This document shows, one piece after another, positions 42,269 to 53,994 of a DNA stretch of 64,000 bases. This stretch comes from Staphylococcus sp. NAM3COL9 (lineage in GTDB: Bacteria > Bacillota > Bacilli > Staphylococcales > Staphylococcaceae), in the NCBI RefSeq assembly GCF_001431205.1, contig NZ_LGPC01000011.1:527596-591595 (forward strand). The letters run 5' to 3'. Below the pieces are notes generated by a model. The model was given only the letters and a program-made list of their open reading frames with translations. It was not told the DNA's origin and made no database searches. Positions within the stretch are counted from its first letter, which is position 1. Every line of letters begins with the position of its first letter. The position numbers and the translations under genes are program-made.

Positions 42269-43246
42269 TTATTGTTCATCAATATATCTACAAATATCTT
42301 TTGAAAAATACGTAATAATTAAATCCGCGCCTGCACGCTTCATTGAAACCATTTGTTCCATAACCACTGCTTTTTCATCAATCCAACCATTAAGTGCAGC
42401 TGCTTTTGTCATGCTATATTCTCCACTTACATTATAAGCAACTATAGGTACGTTTGTAGTATTTCGAACATCTCTAATGATATCTAAGAAACTTAGAGCA
42501 GGTTTAACAATCATCATGTCAACGCCTTCTTTTAAATCACTGTCAAGTTCTCTAAGTGCTTCTCTTCTATTTGCAGGATCCATTTGATATGTTTTGCGAT
42601 CACCAAACTGTGGTGTAGATTCTGCTGCATCACGGAAAGGCCCGAAGAAACTAGAAGAATATTTAATACCATAACTCATAATTGGCACATTATAATAACC
42701 AGCTTCATCTAGACCTGCTCTAATTTCAGCAACAAAGCCGTCCATCATGTTACTTGGCGCAATAATGTCAGCACCAGCTTCAACTTGAGAAATTGCAGTC
42801 TTAACGAGTAATGGTAGTGACTTATCATTATCAACATCATTCGTGTCATGATTAATCACACCACAGTGACCGTGGTCTGTATATTCACATAAACAGGTAT
42901 CCGCAACGATTAATAAATCACTGTACATAGACTTCGCTTTTCTAGTCGCTGCTTGTATGATGCCATTATGATCATAAGCACCTGTACCAACTTCATCTTT
43001 TTTATTTGGCACACCAAAAAACATGATGCCTCTTATGCCTAAATCATACGCTTCCTTAATTTCTTCATCTAATAAATTCAAACTGATTTGGTAAATACCA
43101 GGCATGGATTTAATTTCTGTTTTCACATTATCACGTTCAACTACAAATATTGGATAAATCAAATCTTCTTTGCGAACGTGCGTTTCACTCACCATGTTTC
43201 TCAGTGATTTACTACTACGTAATCTTCTGTGTCTATCAAATTGCAT
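42269..43246 (-). CDS. hemB: Delta-aminolevulinic acid dehydratase (porphobilinogen synthase)
   Basis: 325 residues. Zinc-type enzyme: cysteine-rich site [14 protein letters not shown]; the two active-site lysines in [17 protein letters not shown] and [11 protein letters not shown]. It condenses two ALA molecules into porphobilinogen. The start overlaps the end of hemD by 11 nt. Loss of this gene gives small-colony variants in S. aureus. Confidence 0.97.
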   Translation of the reverse strand: MQFDRHRRLRSSKSLRNMVSETHVRKEDLIYPIFVVERDNVKTEIKSMPGIYQISLNLLDEEIKEAYDLGIRGIMFFGVPNKKDEVGTGAYDHNGIIQAATRKAKSMYSDLLIVADTCLCEYTDHGHCGVINHDTNDVDNDKSLPLLVKTAISQVEAGADIIAPSNMMDGFVAEIRAGLDEAGYYNVPIMSYGIKYSSSFFGPFRDAAESTPQFGDRKTYQMDPANRREALRELDSDLKEGVDMMIVKPALSFLDIIRDVRNTTNVPIVAYNVSGEYSMTKAAALNGWIDEKAVVMEQMVSMKRAGADLIITYFSKDICRYIDEQ

Positions 43247-43922
43247 TATCTTCCCAACTTTCTAAAGTTTTTTGAACTAATGATTCTAAGGTTTGGATTT
43301 CTGACATCGTGCCTTGAACATTAAATATATTTAATGTGTCCAAAGTTTGTTGGCCAATGGCAAAATAATTGTTAAAAGGTATATATTGATGACTTTCAAA
43401 AAAATATCGTACAGCTGATGAACTCGCAAAAGTAATAGCATCCACTTTATTTTCAGCTATGAGATTTAAGACTTCGTTTATATTCACAGTATGTGGAACA
43501 GGTTTATATAAGTCAATTTTTCTAACTAAATAGTCTTGTTGTTTTAAACCATTTTGTAATACGGTTCTTGCTGCTGCGCTTGATGGTAATAAAATGCGAC
43601 TACCTTTTATCGCTTCAAACTCCTCAAGAAAGCCTTCTTGTGAATAGTCTGTGGGACAAAATGAAACATCTAATCCTAAACTTTTACAATAATCAGCTGT
43701 TTTTTCACCAATTACTGCAATCTTTTGTATTTTTAATTTAGGTAAATACGGTTGAAAATGTTTCACAGCTTTTTTAGACGAAAAAATAAGCCAGTCATAG
43801 TTAACATCCAGCAAATTCAAATCAAAGGATAACGGTTCTACATCTATGAAGGGCTTGTGTAGAATACATGTATCTTTTTTGTTAAATTCACTAGTTTGCG
43901 TCATTACTATCACTGGTCTCAT
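43236..43922 (-). CDS. hemD: Uroporphyrinogen-III synthase
   Basis: 228 residues. HemD is poorly conserved; the assignment rests on position (hemC-hemD-hemB) plus motifs such as [26 protein letters not shown], and [14 protein letters not shown] typical of the two-domain enzyme. It closes and inverts ring D of hydroxymethylbilane. I chose the ATG at 43920-43922 (GAGGTG 6 nt upstream); a GTG 9 nt earlier lies inside the ribosome site. Begins 19 bp after hemC. Confidence 0.93.
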   Translation of the reverse strand: MRPVIVMTQTSEFNKKDTCILHKPFIDVEPLSFDLNLLDVNYDWLIFSSKKAVKHFQPYLPKLKIQKIAVIGEKTADYCKSLGLDVSFCPTDYSQEGFLEEFEAIKGSRILLPSSAAARTVLQNGLKQQDYLVRKIDLYKPVPHTVNINEVLNLIAENKVDAITFASSSAVRYFFESHQYIPFNNYFAIGQQTLDTLNIFNVQGTMSEIQTLESLVQKTLESWEDNAI

Positions 43923-43940
43923 TATTTTCACCTCAAACGA

Positions 43941-44867
43941 TTATTGTTCTTCGTTTAGTGCCTTTATTATTTCATATGCACCTTGTGCATTTAGTACTTC
44001 AGTTACTTTTTCACCGATTTCAATTGGATTCTCTCCGCGCTCAGTATGCTCATAACGTTCTTTACCATCAGGAGACATAATTAAGCCTGTAAATTCGATT
44101 GTACCATCACTACTTTTCGTAGCGTAGCCACCGATTGGAACTTGGCAGCTGCCGTTCATGCGCTCTAAGAATGTTCTTTCAGTAGTAACACAATCCGCTA
44201 CATCTTCATTGTGAACTTGGTTAAGTAATGCTAACAGCTCTTCATCATCCGCCCGACATTCAATACCTAAAGCGCCTTGTCCGATGGCTGGTATTAAAGT
44301 CTCTTTATCTAAATAAGTTGTAACGATATCATCTGACCAGCCCATACGTTTCAAACCAGCAGCTGCAAGTAAAATTGCATCAAAATCTTCAGTTTCTAAC
44401 TTACCTAAACGTGTATCAATATTGCCACGTATCCATTTTATTTGTAATTTAGGATATTTTGCAAGTATTTGAGCACCACGGCGTAAAGAACTTGTACCTA
44501 CGATACTGTTATCTGGAAGCTCATGCAAAGGAACATGGTTCTTAGCAATATACGCATCAAATGGATTTTCACGATCCGGTATGCAACCTAGTGTTAATCC
44601 TTCTGGTATGACACTAGGTACATCTTTTAAGGAATGTATCGCCATATCTATTTCATAATCAAATAATTCATTTTGAATTTCTTTTACAAAAAGCCCTTTA
44701 CCGCCTACTTTAGATAATTGTTTATCTATAATACGATCGCCTTTTGTTACTATTTCTTTAATTTCAATATCTAATTCTGGATTAACTGCTTTTAATTTTT
44801 CAATAAATTGTTGGCTTTGAGTTATAGCTAACTTACTTCTACGTGAACCAACGATTAACTTACGCAT
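43941..44867 (-). CDS. hemC: Porphobilinogen deaminase (hydroxymethylbilane synthase)
   Basis: 308 residues. Seen: [19 protein letters not shown] start, [30 protein letters not shown] and the dipyrromethane-cofactor cysteine in [12 protein letters not shown]. It links four porphobilinogens. Start chosen at the ATG 44865-44867 with AGGAGG upstream; a frame 36 nt longer would put that site inside the gene. Follows hemX by 53 bp. Confidence 0.97.
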   Translation of the reverse strand: MRKLIVGSRRSKLAITQSQQFIEKLKAVNPELDIEIKEIVTKGDRIIDKQLSKVGGKGLFVKEIQNELFDYEIDMAIHSLKDVPSVIPEGLTLGCIPDRENPFDAYIAKNHVPLHELPDNSIVGTSSLRRGAQILAKYPKLQIKWIRGNIDTRLGKLETEDFDAILLAAAGLKRMGWSDDIVTTYLDKETLIPAIGQGALGIECRADDEELLALLNQVHNEDVADCVTTERTFLERMNGSCQVPIGGYATKSSDGTIEFTGLIMSPDGKERYEHTERGENPIEIGEKVTEVLNAQGAYEIIKALNEEQ

Positions 44868-44920
44868 TAGGCGCAACCTCCTAGAAATGACTATATTTAA
44901 CAATCAACTTTTTTCAGTAA

Positions 44921-45757
44921 TCACATTCCTGTCCATTGATGAAAATCAGATATATGAGAAGCAAAAATCAAGTTAATCATACTTAAGCAAAATAAGCTGA
45001 GGTTAAAATAAATCAAATTATGTTTGCTTAACGTACGTCTTACTCTAAAGATGATATACAAACCATACAGCAATGCAATAATTATAGACATCACTACTTT
45101 AGGATCTTTCAATATGTGTATACCTAAAGTGTTTATACCCCATTGTGTACCTAAAATGATACTTAATATGATAAATATAAAACCAATCAAACTACTATAA
45201 AACACAACTTGCTCTAGTGTAGCTACACTACCGATTCTAAAATATTTTTGATTAAATCGTTTTTGCTTTAAATTTTTATACTGTATTAAATATAATATAC
45301 AATTAACAAATGCAAAAGCAAACAGGGCGTAACTTATAATTGCAAAGGCAATATGTACTATTAACAATTCGTTTATAATACTTAATTTAGCTCCTGCACT
45401 CTGATAATGCATAGGTTGAAACGTATTTATAGCAATTAATACAAAACCAATTAAATTAAATAAAAATATCGAAAAATTTATTTGCTTGATGACACTAATC
45501 ACTATAGAAATAGAGATAATTAACCAAGCTAATGCAAAAAACACATCAAAAACATTACCTAATGGAATTTGATTCGTTACATTAGCATAAATAGATAAAG
45601 AGATTGTTTGTAACACCCAAACAATCCCTAATGTAACAAAACCAATTTTTCTAACTTTATAATGCTTTTTCACAAAATCAAAAAAGTAACAAGCAATACT
45701 AAATAAATAAATTAATAATATAAGTTCATTTAATCTTATAAATGAAAATTCTTGCAT
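44921..45757 (-). CDS. hemX: HemX, membrane protein of the haem operon
   Basis: 278 residues, eight predicted membrane segments, CcsA/CcmC-like (cytochrome assembly) family. A conserved FHQWTGM is at the C terminus. In S. aureus HemX lowers the level of HemA when haem is plentiful, so it is a feedback partner rather than an enzyme of the pathway. Lies between hemA and hemC, its fixed place in Bacillus and Staphylococcus. Confidence 0.94.
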   Translation of the reverse strand: MQEFSFIRLNELILLIYLFSIACYFFDFVKKHYKVRKIGFVTLGIVWVLQTISLSIYANVTNQIPLGNVFDVFFALAWLIISISIVISVIKQINFSIFLFNLIGFVLIAINTFQPMHYQSAGAKLSIINELLIVHIAFAIISYALFAFAFVNCILYLIQYKNLKQKRFNQKYFRIGSVATLEQVVFYSSLIGFIFIILSIILGTQWGINTLGIHILKDPKVVMSIIIALLYGLYIIFRVRRTLSKHNLIYFNLSLFCLSMINLIFASHISDFHQWTGM

Positions 45758-45778
45758 ATTATCACCATTTGCATGTGC

Positions 45779-47110
45779 TTATTCAAAACTTAAGATTTGA
45801 CTAGTTGCCACTTCACTTCTTCTTTTTTTAGTTTCATAAGCCTGTTCAGCTTCAATGTCAAAAATGTTTTGAAATAGCTCTAATTTTTCGTTACTATTTC
45901 TATCATTACTCAATTCTTTAGCTTGTTTGATTGGATCTTTCAACATTTGATTAATAATACTTTTAGTATGTTTTGAAATGATTTTACGTTCTCTCTCAGT
46001 TAGGGCAGGCAATTTTCTATCAATACTATCCATAGTCTCTTCCTGAATATTCATTGCTTTTTCTCTTAAGGCACGAATAACAGGTACAACGCCTAACATA
46101 CTTACCCATTCATTATGTGCAACAATTTCTCCTGGGATTCGTTGCATAATATCATTCGCTGCTAATTGACGTTCTCTGAGATTAGCATCCACTAATCCTT
46201 TCAAGTCATCTACATCATAATTAAATACATCTTGAATTGTATTAATATTAGGTTCTATGTCTCGTGGAACAGCAATGTCTATTAAAACAAGTGAATCGCT
46301 TTTACGTTCTGTTGAAATAGTACGTATCATATCGTTTGTCACAATATATTCGTCTGAACTTGTTGAACTGATAACAATATCCACATTAGCTAAAAGTTTG
46401 GGTAATAATTCCATTGATTCAAATTTCACATGATGTTTCATTGCCAATTTTTGAGCTTTACTCAACGTTCTATTAACAACTGTAATATCTGTGACACCTG
46501 AACCAATTAAATTCAAGAGTGATAATTCACTCATATCCCCTGCACCGATAATCAAAGCTTGCTTGTTGTTAATTTTGCCAAATACTTTTTTACCTAGTTC
46601 AACAGCCGCATAAGAAACACTTACTGCATTGTCTGCAATATCTGTTTGATTATGAGCTTTTTTCGCAAATGTAATTGCTTGTTTGAAAAGATGATTAAAT
46701 ATAGTACCTGTTGTATCTTCTTCTTGAGCTAATAAGAATGCATCTTTAATTTGTCCAAGAATTTGAGTTTCACCAAGAACAACAGAATCTAAACCTGAAG
46801 TAACACGCAATAAATGATTTACTGCGTCGTCCCCCACTTTTACTTCAGTCATTTCTTTAATATCTTCAACATCAAATCCAAATGATCTCGCTAAAAAACG
46901 TTGTATATAATAACGACCAGTATGAATTTGATCCGCAACTGCATATACTTCTGTGCGATTACAAGTTGATAATATAACATTTTCTAAAATAGATTTTGTT
47001 TCAAATAAATCAACATTGGCTGAACGTATGGCATCATCTTTAAAAGCAACTTTTTCTCTCAATGCTACATCTGCTGTACGATGATTTATGCTAACCGCAA
47101 TTAAATGCAT
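45779..47110 (-). CDS. hemA: Glutamyl-tRNA reductase
   Basis: 443 residues. Seen: [20 protein letters not shown] start, catalytic cysteine in [12 protein letters not shown] (about residue 50), [20 protein letters not shown]-binding [12 protein letters not shown], and a C-terminal dimerisation helix. It reduces glutamyl-tRNA, the committed step of haem synthesis, and heads the hemAXCDBL operon. GGAGGGCG precedes the ATG. Confidence 0.97.
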   Translation of the reverse strand: MHLIAVSINHRTADVALREKVAFKDDAIRSANVDLFETKSILENVILSTCNRTEVYAVADQIHTGRYYIQRFLARSFGFDVEDIKEMTEVKVGDDAVNHLLRVTSGLDSVVLGETQILGQIKDAFLLAQEEDTTGTIFNHLFKQAITFAKKAHNQTDIADNAVSVSYAAVELGKKVFGKINNKQALIIGAGDMSELSLLNLIGSGVTDITVVNRTLSKAQKLAMKHHVKFESMELLPKLLANVDIVISSTSSDEYIVTNDMIRTISTERKSDSLVLIDIAVPRDIEPNINTIQDVFNYDVDDLKGLVDANLRERQLAANDIMQRIPGEIVAHNEWVSMLGVVPVIRALREKAMNIQEETMDSIDRKLPALTERERKIISKHTKSIINQMLKDPIKQAKELSNDRNSNEKLELFQNIFDIEAEQAYETKKRRSEVATSQILSFE

Positions 47111-47281
47111 TTATAACGCCCTCCATACATATTACAATAAATAAATTATAACACAATTACGTCATGAGTTAACCATCTTGCTCGAGTAAATTATAATTCT
47201 TCTAATTTACATTCAAAATGTTGTCATAATTGTACTAAACTCAACCTATTTAAATCAAAACTTATAATTTCACTGTAATGA

Positions 47282-47869
47282 TTACAAATAACTTTCAATC
47301 ATATTCCAAATTTTTTGTTGCTTGTCTTTTTTAATTGAAGAATAGCTTATAATCTCGTCCTCAGCTTCCATTTCTAATTTTTGCTGAATCTTCGCTAAAT
47401 GCTTCTGTACTTTACCCTTAGCAATTTTATCTTCTTTTGTAGCTACAATAAGGGTCGGGATTTCATAGTGTTTAAGATAATTGTACATAATGATATCATC
47501 TTCGGTTGGATTATGTCGTAAATCTACAAGTTGAATTACAAGCTTCAATGATTCTCTTTGAGAAATATACCTTTCTATCATTTTTCCAAATGCTTCACGT
47601 TGTGATTTACTTACTTTCGCATACCCATAACCAGGCACATCAACAAATACAAGTTGATTATCTATATTATAAAAATTAAGGGTTTGTGTCTTACCAGGTC
47701 GTTGAGATGTTCTTGCCATATTCTTCCGACCAATCATGCTATTGATAAACGTTGACTTACCAACATTAGATCTACCACTTAAGCCAACTTCACTTAAACC
47801 AGTCTCTGGATATTGTTCCGGTTTTACTGCACTAATTAATAATTCTATTTCATTAGGATTAACTTTCAT
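47282..47869 (-). CDS. engB: Ribosome biogenesis GTPase YsxC/EngB
   Basis: 195 residues, TrmE-Era-EngA-EngB GTPase. G1 [12 protein letters not shown] (about residues 31-38), G2 [14 protein letters not shown]3 [10 protein letters not shown]4 TKEDK, G5 YSSIKK. It is essential for 50S assembly. It stands between the clpX terminator and hemA, so it has its own promoter; the lon genes found between clpX and ysxC in Bacillus are absent here, as is usual in staphylococci. Confidence 0.96.
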   Translation of the reverse strand: MKVNPNEIELLISAVKPEQYPETGLSEVGLSGRSNVGKSTFINSMIGRKNMARTSQRPGKTQTLNFYNIDNQLVFVDVPGYGYAKVSKSQREAFGKMIERYISQRESLKLVIQLVDLRHNPTEDDIIMYNYLKHYEIPTLIVATKEDKIAKGKVQKHLAKIQQKLEMEAEDEIISYSSIKKDKQQKIWNMIESYL

Positions 47870-47964
47870 TATCGTCCCTCTTTTCTTCTGAACTCATTGT
47901 TTATTATATTACACTATGAGTTCTATGAATATGTATTTTTATATTATCTATGCTTTCATTTTAA

Positions 47965-48006
47965 AAAATAAATGCCCTAAGTTGCATATATACAACTTAG
48001 GGCATT
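47965..48006 (-). terminator. Terminator of clpX
   Basis: ATGCCCTAAGTTG / CAACTTAGGGCAT arms and a T-run on the minus strand. Confidence 0.9.
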
Positions 48007-48019
48007 CGATTCACCTAAT

Positions 48020-49282
48020 TTAAGCAGAAGTTTGTTCCTTGTTTACAAGGTTACCTTCTTTATCGTATAGTTCAGGATTTTTTTCATCATTAATTGTTTC
48101 TTCTGTAATCACGACTTTTACAACACCTTCAGATGAAGGTACATCATACATAATATCAATTAATGCTTCTTCTATAATTGAGCGAAGACCACGTGCGCCT
48201 GTTTTACGTTCAATTGCTTTATCACTAATTGCAGATAATGCTTCATCAGTAAATACCAATTCCACATCATCAAGCTCTAACATTTTAGTATATTGCTTCA
48301 CTAAGGCATTTTTAGGTTGAGTTAGAATATTTTTAAGTGCGTCTACATCTAATGTTTCTAAATTAGCAACAATAGGTACACGACCGATAAATTCTGGAAT
48401 CAAACCGTAAGATTGTAAATCTTCAGGTCTGATTTGTTCAAGTATTGCATCTTCATCATATTTTGAAGCTTCACTACTTGCAAATCCAATTACTTTCTCA
48501 CCCAATCTACGTTTAATTACTTCATCTATACCATCAAAGGCGCCACCAAGAACGAACAAAATGTTTGTTGTGTCAATTTGAATTAGCTCTTGATTAGGAT
48601 GCTTACGACCGCCTTGAGGTGGTACGCTCGCAGTTGTGCCTTCTAAGATTTTAAGCAATGCTTGTTGTACACCTTCACCAGATACATCACGTGTAATAGA
48701 TGTATTTTCTGATTTTCTAGCTATTTTGTCAATTTCATCGACATAAATAATACCTTTTTCAGCTTTATCAATATCAAAATCAGCTGCTTGCATTAAGCGT
48801 AGTAAGATGTTTTCAACATCGTCACCTACGTAACCAGCTTCAGTTAAACTAGTAGCATCAGCAATTGCAAAAGGTACATCTAATGTTCTAGCCAATGTTT
48901 GTGCTAAGAGTGTTTTACCACTACCTGTAGGTCCAATTAAAGCGATATTACTTTTTTGTAATTCAACTTCATCTTCACTTGGTCCTATATTCTGTACACG
49001 TTTATAATGATTGTAAACAGCTACAGCTAATGATTTCTTAGCCTTTTCTTGACCGATTACATAATCATTCAATTTGTTCATAATTTCTTTTGGAGTTGGT
49101 AATTCAGTTAATCCTTCAGTTTCTGATTGAGCTAATTCTTCTTCTACAATCTCTGAACATAACTCTATACACTCATTACAAATATAAACGCCACTTCCTG
49201 CAACTAGCTTTTTAACTTGATCTTGATCTTTGCCACAGAAAGAACATTTTAAATTTTCTTCATCTTCATTAAATTTAAACAT
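48020..49282 (-). CDS. clpX: ClpX, ATP-dependent unfoldase of the Clp protease
   Basis: 420 residues. N-terminal zinc-binding domain with CSFCGK (about 11-16) and YICNEC (about 33-38); AAA+ module with Walker [11 protein letters not shown], Walker [14 protein letters not shown], pore loop GYVGDD; ClpP-docking loop IGF (IGFASS); sensor 2 GARGLRS. It unfolds substrates for ClpP. The start is the ATG at 49280-49282 with AGGGGTG upstream; longer frames begin before the ribosome site. Follows tig after a terminator. Confidence 0.98.
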   Translation of the reverse strand: MFKFNEDEENLKCSFCGKDQDQVKKLVAGSGVYICNECIELCSEIVEEELAQSETEGLTELPTPKEIMNKLNDYVIGQEKAKKSLAVAVYNHYKRVQNIGPSEDEVELQKSNIALIGPTGSGKTLLAQTLARTLDVPFAIADATSLTEAGYVGDDVENILLRLMQAADFDIDKAEKGIIYVDEIDKIARKSENTSITRDVSGEGVQQALLKILEGTTASVPPQGGRKHPNQELIQIDTTNILFVLGGAFDGIDEVIKRRLGEKVIGFASSEASKYDEDAILEQIRPEDLQSYGLIPEFIGRVPIVANLETLDVDALKNILTQPKNALVKQYTKMLELDDVELVFTDEALSAISDKAIERKTGARGLRSIIEEALIDIMYDVPSSEGVVKVVITEETINDEKNPELYDKEGNLVNKEQTSA

Positions 49283-49366
49283 TCTATTTACACCCCTATT
49301 CCCTAAAAAATATACTAAATAGCATTTTAATATGCAACTTACAACTTTCACAAGTTATTTGCTTTA

Positions 49367-49410
49367 AAAATAGTGTAGCAGATACATTATTTGAATGCAT
49401 CTGCTACTAG
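49367..49410 (-). terminator. Terminator of tig
   Basis: GTAGCAGATGCATT / AATGTATCTGCTAC arms around a short loop, then ACTATTTTTA on the minus strand. Confidence 0.85.
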
Positions 49411-49470
49411 TTTACTATATTAAACGACCAACATATAATTCACAAAATAATTTGCTCTTTTTATATTTAG

Positions 49471-50781
49471 TTACGCTTCAGAGTCATCTTTAGATGGTTC
49501 TACTAATTTTGCTTCTTTAACTAATAAATCGATAACATTTTGGATACGAACATCATTTTTAACAATATCAGTATTACCAAGTGTTTGTTTAATATCTTCT
49601 ACTGACATATTAAATTGTCCACTCATTTTTTCTAATTCTTTATCGATATCAGCATCAGTTACTTCAATTTCTTCAGCATCAGCAATAGCAGTTAATGTTA
49701 AGTTTGTTTTAACACGTTCTTCTGCATCATCTTTCATTTGTTCTCTTAATTGCGACTCATCTTGACCAGAAATTTGATAATAAGTTTCTAAATTAAGACC
49801 TTGTTGTTGCATACGTTGACCAAATTCTTGAACCATACGATCTAACTCAGTGTTAATCATAGCGTCTGGAATTTCAACTGAAGCATTATTTGATGCTTTG
49901 CTAATAGCTTCTTCTTTTTGATTATTCTCAGCATCAGTTTCTTTTTGCTCAGTTAGTTTTTTACGTAAGTTTTCTTTATATTCATCAACAGTGTTCGCTT
50001 CTGCGTCTAATTCATTCGCAATCTCATCTGTTAATTCTGGAACGTCTTTATATTTAATTTCATTTACTTTAGCTTTAAAAGTAGCTTCTTTTCCAGCTAA
50101 TTCTTCAGCATGGTATTCTTCTGGGAAAGTTACAGTAACATCTTTTTCTTCTCCAATTTTAACACCAACTAATTGTTCTTCGAATCCTGGAATAAATGAA
50201 CCTGAACCAATTTCAAGATCATAGCCTTCAGCTTGTCCACCTTCAAATTGTTCGCCATCAACGTAACCATCAAAGTCGATGTTAACTGTGTTACCATCTT
50301 CGACAGCACCATCTTCTTTAACTACCATTTCAGCTAAGTGGCCTAATTGATGATCAATTGATTCTTGTAATTCTTCTTCAGTTAATTCAACATTTTGTTT
50401 TTCAATTTCAAGACCTTTATAGTCTCCTAACTCAATTTCAGGTTCAACTACTACACTCGCTTCGAATGTCATATCGCTACCTTTTTCCATTGTAGTTACA
50501 TTGATTTCTGGTTGATCAACTGGTTTAATTCCAGTTTCGTCAATAGCTTCACCATAAGCTTCTGGTAATAAGATATCAACGGCATCTTGATATAGTGCTT
50601 CTACGCCAAAGCGTTGTTCAAAAATTTGGCGAGGTACTTTTCCTTTACGGAAGCCTGGCACGTTTATTTGTTTAACTACTTTTTTGAAAGCTTGATCAAT
50701 TGCTTTGTCTACTTTTTCTGCTGGAACTGTAACGGTTAAAACTCCTTCGTTACCTTCCTTTTTTTCCCAAGTTGCTGTCAT
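49471..50781 (-). CDS. tig: Trigger factor
   Basis: 436 residues. N-terminal ribosome-binding domain with the signature GFRKGKVPR (about 43-51), FKBP-type peptidyl-prolyl isomerase domain (about 160-245; [30 protein letters not shown]) and C-terminal chaperone arms. It binds nascent chains at the exit tunnel. Acidic C terminus. Precedes clpX as in Bacillus, but with a terminator between. Confidence 0.98.
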   Translation of the reverse strand: MTATWEKKEGNEGVLTVTVPAEKVDKAIDQAFKKVVKQINVPGFRKGKVPRQIFEQRFGVEALYQDAVDILLPEAYGEAIDETGIKPVDQPEINVTTMEKGSDMTFEASVVVEPEIELGDYKGLEIEKQNVELTEEELQESIDHQLGHLAEMVVKEDGAVEDGNTVNIDFDGYVDGEQFEGGQAEGYDLEIGSGSFIPGFEEQLVGVKIGEEKDVTVTFPEEYHAEELAGKEATFKAKVNEIKYKDVPELTDEIANELDAEANTVDEYKENLRKKLTEQKETDAENNQKEEAISKASNNASVEIPDAMINTELDRMVQEFGQRMQQQGLNLETYYQISGQDESQLREQMKDDAEERVKTNLTLTAIADAEEIEVTDADIDKELEKMSGQFNMSVEDIKQTLGNTDIVKNDVRIQNVIDLLVKEAKLVEPSKDDSEA

Positions 50782-50952
50782 GTATAAAAACCTCCATGAA
50801 TATCCTATTTTATTTTTTCAACTTCATTATTATATCATACGTCAATGCTCTACACAAACACTGAGTTTACAAATCATATTGAATGAATAATTGAAATTAA
50901 TTTAATTATTATTTTACTACTATTATTTATTACCCAAAAATATAAATATTAA

Positions 50953-51876
50953 TTATTCATGCATATCAATTGAAGTAATTAAATTAACAATAGAATTAGT
51001 TGTGTCTAAACTTTCTAAGCCTAACATTGATTTGAAATAGTTTGTGTAAGCTTCAATCCATTCATTTTCAGATGCTATGCCTTCTATATCTAACGGATAA
51101 AGTAAAATAGCATGGTTGTTCATTAGATGAAGTGCTTCCTCTACAATTTGTGCCGCATCATCTTCCATTTGATTAATGACTTCTGGAATAATTTTAATCT
51201 TAAACAAAGTTTGTTCAAGACCAGAAAGATGATTTGGGTTTACTTCAACTGTATAACCAAATTTCTGAACGCGAATGTTTTGATTGTATCCGGCAAAACG
51301 TAAATATTCAAGCATTATACTCACAACATTCGGTGCAAGTTCAATTTCATTAATAATATTTACCACTGTTTCTTGATAACGATACTGATTATGATCTATT
51401 AAAGTTAAGACTGTATGAATTTGTTCACGTAGTGACAACGACTCAAAATCACGGAGCATTTCTGCTGCATGCGCATTATGTTTATCAATTTGACTTAAGG
51501 CATATTCTTTTAATGGAAATAGTTCCATTCTCGTTTTATGATCATTGACTTCATCAATAATTTGATTAATGACGTCAACGACTTCAAAATATTGTCCTAA
51601 TCCGTTTAAACTTTTCACGTAATAAACCATAAGATCATCATACTTAGTAATACCTTGTTTAAGTAATATGATAGCTTCTTCACGCAGTTCAAGATAATGC
51701 CCCATCTTGTATAGCATGCCACATTTCAATAGAGACATTGGCTCATCTAATTCAAATTGCTTTTCAAAATCTTCAAACAGTTCATACATTTGATCTAATT
51801 CATTATTGTTAAAAGATTGTTTGATTTCTCTTATTAGTTTATCTTTTGAACGTGGAAAAGGAATGATATCAGACAT
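50953..51876 (-). CDS. Helical-repeat (TPR-like) protein, YsoA-like
   Basis: 307 residues, soluble, acidic and helical throughout. Leucine/alanine spacing (for example LLKCGMLYKMGHYLELREEA, outline only) suggests degenerate TPR-type repeats in the first half. Its place just upstream of tig matches Bacillus ysoA, also a TPR protein of unknown role. It follows the Nudix gene by 12 bp. No catalytic motif is seen; a protein-binding role is likely. Confidence 0.8.
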   Translation of the reverse strand: MSDIIPFPRSKDKLIREIKQSFNNNELDQMYELFEDFEKQFELDEPMSLLKCGMLYKMGHYLELREEAIILLKQGITKYDDLMVYYVKSLNGLGQYFEVVDVINQIIDEVNDHKTRMELFPLKEYALSQIDKHNAHAAEMLRDFESLSLREQIHTVLTLIDHNQYRYQETVVNIINEIELAPNVVSIMLEYLRFAGYNQNIRVQKFGYTVEVNPNHLSGLEQTLFKIKIIPEVINQMEDDAAQIVEEALHLMNNHAILLYPLDIEGIASENEWIEAYTNYFKSMLGLESLDTTNSIVNLITSIDMHE

Positions 51877-51888
51877 TTTTATGCACCT

Positions 51889-52500
51889 CTATTGTATTGA
51901 CTGTAATATTAATGTACTCCATGTTTCAAAGTCATCATAATTATCTATTTTGCTTTGATTTACCCATTTTATTTTTAATGTATCTGTTTCTTTAGCTTCC
52001 ACATCATTACTATTCACTTTAATTTTAAACACTACGCCTAAATGAACTTCACCAACTTCATTGGTATCATCATTAATAAAACCTATGTATGCTAAATTTT
52101 GTGATTTACTTTCTGAAAGACCTACTTCTTCTTCAAGTTCTCTTTGTGCATTAATTCGTAAGACTTCATTGATAGATCCAGCACCAATAACATCGTTCAT
52201 ATGTCCACCAACACCGATAGAGGATTGACCATGCAAACGTGATTCTCCACCACCTGATAAGCGTTCATATACTAAAATTTCATCATTCTCATTTTCTAAA
52301 ATACAATAAGAAACCAATTGTTTATATGTAGGGTCTTCCTCCATATCTCCACGACGCTTAATTTCATACTTTGAAAGTGCGTCAAAGATGTCTTGACCCT
52401 TTTCAGAATTTTTATCAAGAAAACCGTTAAATTGATTCTTCTCACTATTAAATAAAATTGTTCTTGGTACTACTGTAATCATTTCATCAAATTTAGACAT
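51889..52500 (-). CDS. Nudix hydrolase
   Basis: 203 residues from the ATG at 52498-52500 (GAAGGAG 8 nt upstream). A complete Nudix box is visible: G-AGSIN-E, seven residues, then RELEEEVGL (about residues 117-139). The N-terminal 80 residues are an extension found in a Firmicute subgroup. The substrate, a nucleoside diphosphate derivative, is unknown. It pairs with the downstream YsoA-like gene. A longer start at 52533 would place the ribosome site inside the gene. Confidence 0.88.
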   Translation of the reverse strand: MSKFDEMITVVPRTILFNSEKNQFNGFLDKNSEKGQDIFDALSKYEIKRRGDMEEDPTYKQLVSYCILENENDEILVYERLSGGGESRLHGQSSIGVGGHMNDVIGAGSINEVLRINAQRELEEEVGLSESKSQNLAYIGFINDDTNEVGEVHLGVVFKIKVNSNDVEAKETDTLKIKWVNQSKIDNYDDFETWSTLILQSIQ

Positions 52501-52574
52501 AAGTTTCTCCTTCATATATGACTTCTTAGCCATTTTATCAAATGATAGTTATTTATCAAAATGTTAATCGATAC

Positions 52575-52612
52575 AAAAATAAAGAGATGTACAGATTTGT
52601 ACATCTCTTTAT
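52575..52612 (-). terminator. Terminator of infC-rpmI-rplT
   Basis: AAAGAGATGTACA / TGTACATCTCTTT arms followed on the minus strand by ATTTTTG. Confidence 0.9.
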
Positions 52613-52619
52613 TTGAGAA

Positions 52620-52976
52620 TTATTTTAAAGCGTCTTTAGCTTTAGCAACTAATTCACCGAAAGCTTTTTCATCTGCAATAGCAATTTCAGAAAGCATTTT
52701 ACGGTTAACATCGATTCCAGCTTTTTTCAAACCGTTCATTAGTCTTGAATAGCTCATGTCATGTTGACGTGCAGCTCCGTTGATACGTGTAATCCATAAT
52801 CTACGGAAATCACGTTTTCTTTGACGACGGTCGCGGAATGCGTACTGTCCTGATTTCATTACTTGTTGTTTTGCTACTTTATATAAAGTTCTTTTTGAAC
52901 CAAAGTAACCTTTAGCTAATTTAATCGTCTTTTTACGACGAGCTCTTGTTACCGTTCCACCTTTAACACGTGGCAT
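52620..52976 (-). CDS. rplT: Ribosomal protein bL20
   Basis: 118 residues: [16 protein letters not shown] start, basic, with [15 protein letters not shown] and the C-terminal globular half. L20 is needed early in 50S assembly and is the autorepressor of this operon, acting on the L20 leader ahead of infC. Last gene of infC-rpmI-rplT. Confidence 0.98.
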   Translation of the reverse strand: MPRVKGGTVTRARRKKTIKLAKGYFGSKRTLYKVAKQQVMKSGQYAFRDRRQRKRDFRRLWITRINGAARQHDMSYSRLMNGLKKAGIDVNRKMLSEIAIADEKAFGELVAKAKDALK

Positions 52977-53025
52977 AATAAATTCCTCCTCAAAATATCT
53001 TCAATCTATTTTTATCTGTCGTTAC

Positions 53026-53226
53026 TTATTTTTTATAAGCTAATAATTGTTTAACGCGTTTCATATCTGATTTACTCACTAATGAAGCTTTACGTAATTT
53101 ACGTTTTTGCTTAGTCGTTTTGTTTGCAAACATATGTGAAGTGAAAGCTCTAGAACGTTTTAATTTACCTGAACCAGTTCTTTTAACACGTTTTGCTGCT
53201 CCACGGTGTGTTTTCATTTTAGGCAT
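53026..53226 (-). CDS. rpmI: Ribosomal protein bL35
   Basis: 66 residues, very basic: [20 protein letters not shown] start and a KRVKQLL end. Standard length and place between infC and rplT. CAGGAGGAATTG precedes the ATG. Confidence 0.98.
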   Translation of the reverse strand: MPKMKTHRGAAKRVKRTGSGKLKRSRAFTSHMFANKTTKQKRKLRKASLVSKSDMKRVKQLLAYKK

Positions 53227-53253
53227 GATTCAATTCCTCCTGTAGTATCTTTT

Positions 53254-53772
53254 TTATTTTTCGTTGAGTGGGTTAAGCATGATGAACATTTGGCGTCCAT
53301 CCATTTTAGGTCTTTGCCCAATCGTAGCGATATCTTTACATTCTTCTGCAAATTTTTCTAATACGCGTTGGCCTATTTCTTTATGCGTAATAGCACGCCC
53401 TCTGAAACGAATTGAAACTTTACATTTGTCGCCTTTTTCTAAAAATTTACGTCCGTTCTTCAATTTAGTTTGGAAATCATGTTCCTCAATTGTAGGACTC
53501 AAACGAATTTCTTTAAGGTTAATAACTTTTTGTTTCTTTTTCATTTCTTTTTCTTTTTTCTGTTGTTCGAATTTGTACTTACCATAATCCATGATTTTCG
53601 CAACAGGTGGTTTAGCATTAGGCGACATAATAACTACATCAAGTTCTACACGCTCTGCCATTTCTAAAGCTTCTGTTTTAGATTTAATACCAATCTGTTC
53701 TCCGTCATGTCCGATTAAACGTAATTCTTTTGCACGAATCTTTTCGTTAACTTGAGTCTGATCTTTTGCTAT
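53254..53772 (-). CDS. infC: Translation initiation factor IF-3, probable AUA start
   Basis: 172 residues if started at the ATA codon 53770-53772. N domain ([19 protein letters not shown]), basic linker ([13 protein letters not shown]) and C domain ([17 protein letters not shown]). The ribosome site GGAGGTG is followed by 7 nt and then ATA; in-frame TTG (53787) and GTG (53781) codons overlap that site and cannot be used with it. infC is known to use rare starts (AUU in Bacillus and E. coli), read against by IF-3 itself. First gene of the operon under the L20 leader. Confidence 0.95.
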   Translation of the reverse strand: MAKDQTQVNEKIRAKELRLIGHDGEQIGIKSKTEALEMAERVELDVVIMSPNAKPPVAKIMDYGKYKFEQQKKEKEMKKKQKVINLKEIRLSPTIEEHDFQTKLKNGRKFLEKGDKCKVSIRFRGRAITHKEIGQRVLEKFAEECKDIATIGQRPKMDGRQMFIMLNPLNEK

Positions 53773-53799
53773 GGTTGACACCTCCAAGATTTTTACGAA

Positions 53800-53985
53800 A
53801 TTATCCCAAGAAAAAGAGCGAGTATATAATATACCCGCTCTTCTTTATACACAACAATGTCGTATATATATAGACCTGCCAACTACTATCAGTGTCGCAA
53901 CAGGTGAGAAGCGGGAGCTTCTACTTGGTTCGTTTCGTATTCAACATTACCTATCTTAGCAACAATTGATTGGAAAGTCAATAGA
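53800..53985 (-). promoter_or_regulatory. L20 leader of infC-rpmI-rplT
   Basis: On the minus strand AAGTAGAAGCTCCCGCTTCT (hairpin) and flanking CACCTGTTGC/GGCAGGT segments match the Bacillus-type L20 leader. It ends in an intrinsic terminator (53806-53845; GAGCGGGTAT/ATACTCGCTC, then TTTTTC). L20 binding is expected to favour termination. Confidence 0.87.
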
Positions 53986-53994
53986 TTTTTCTAT

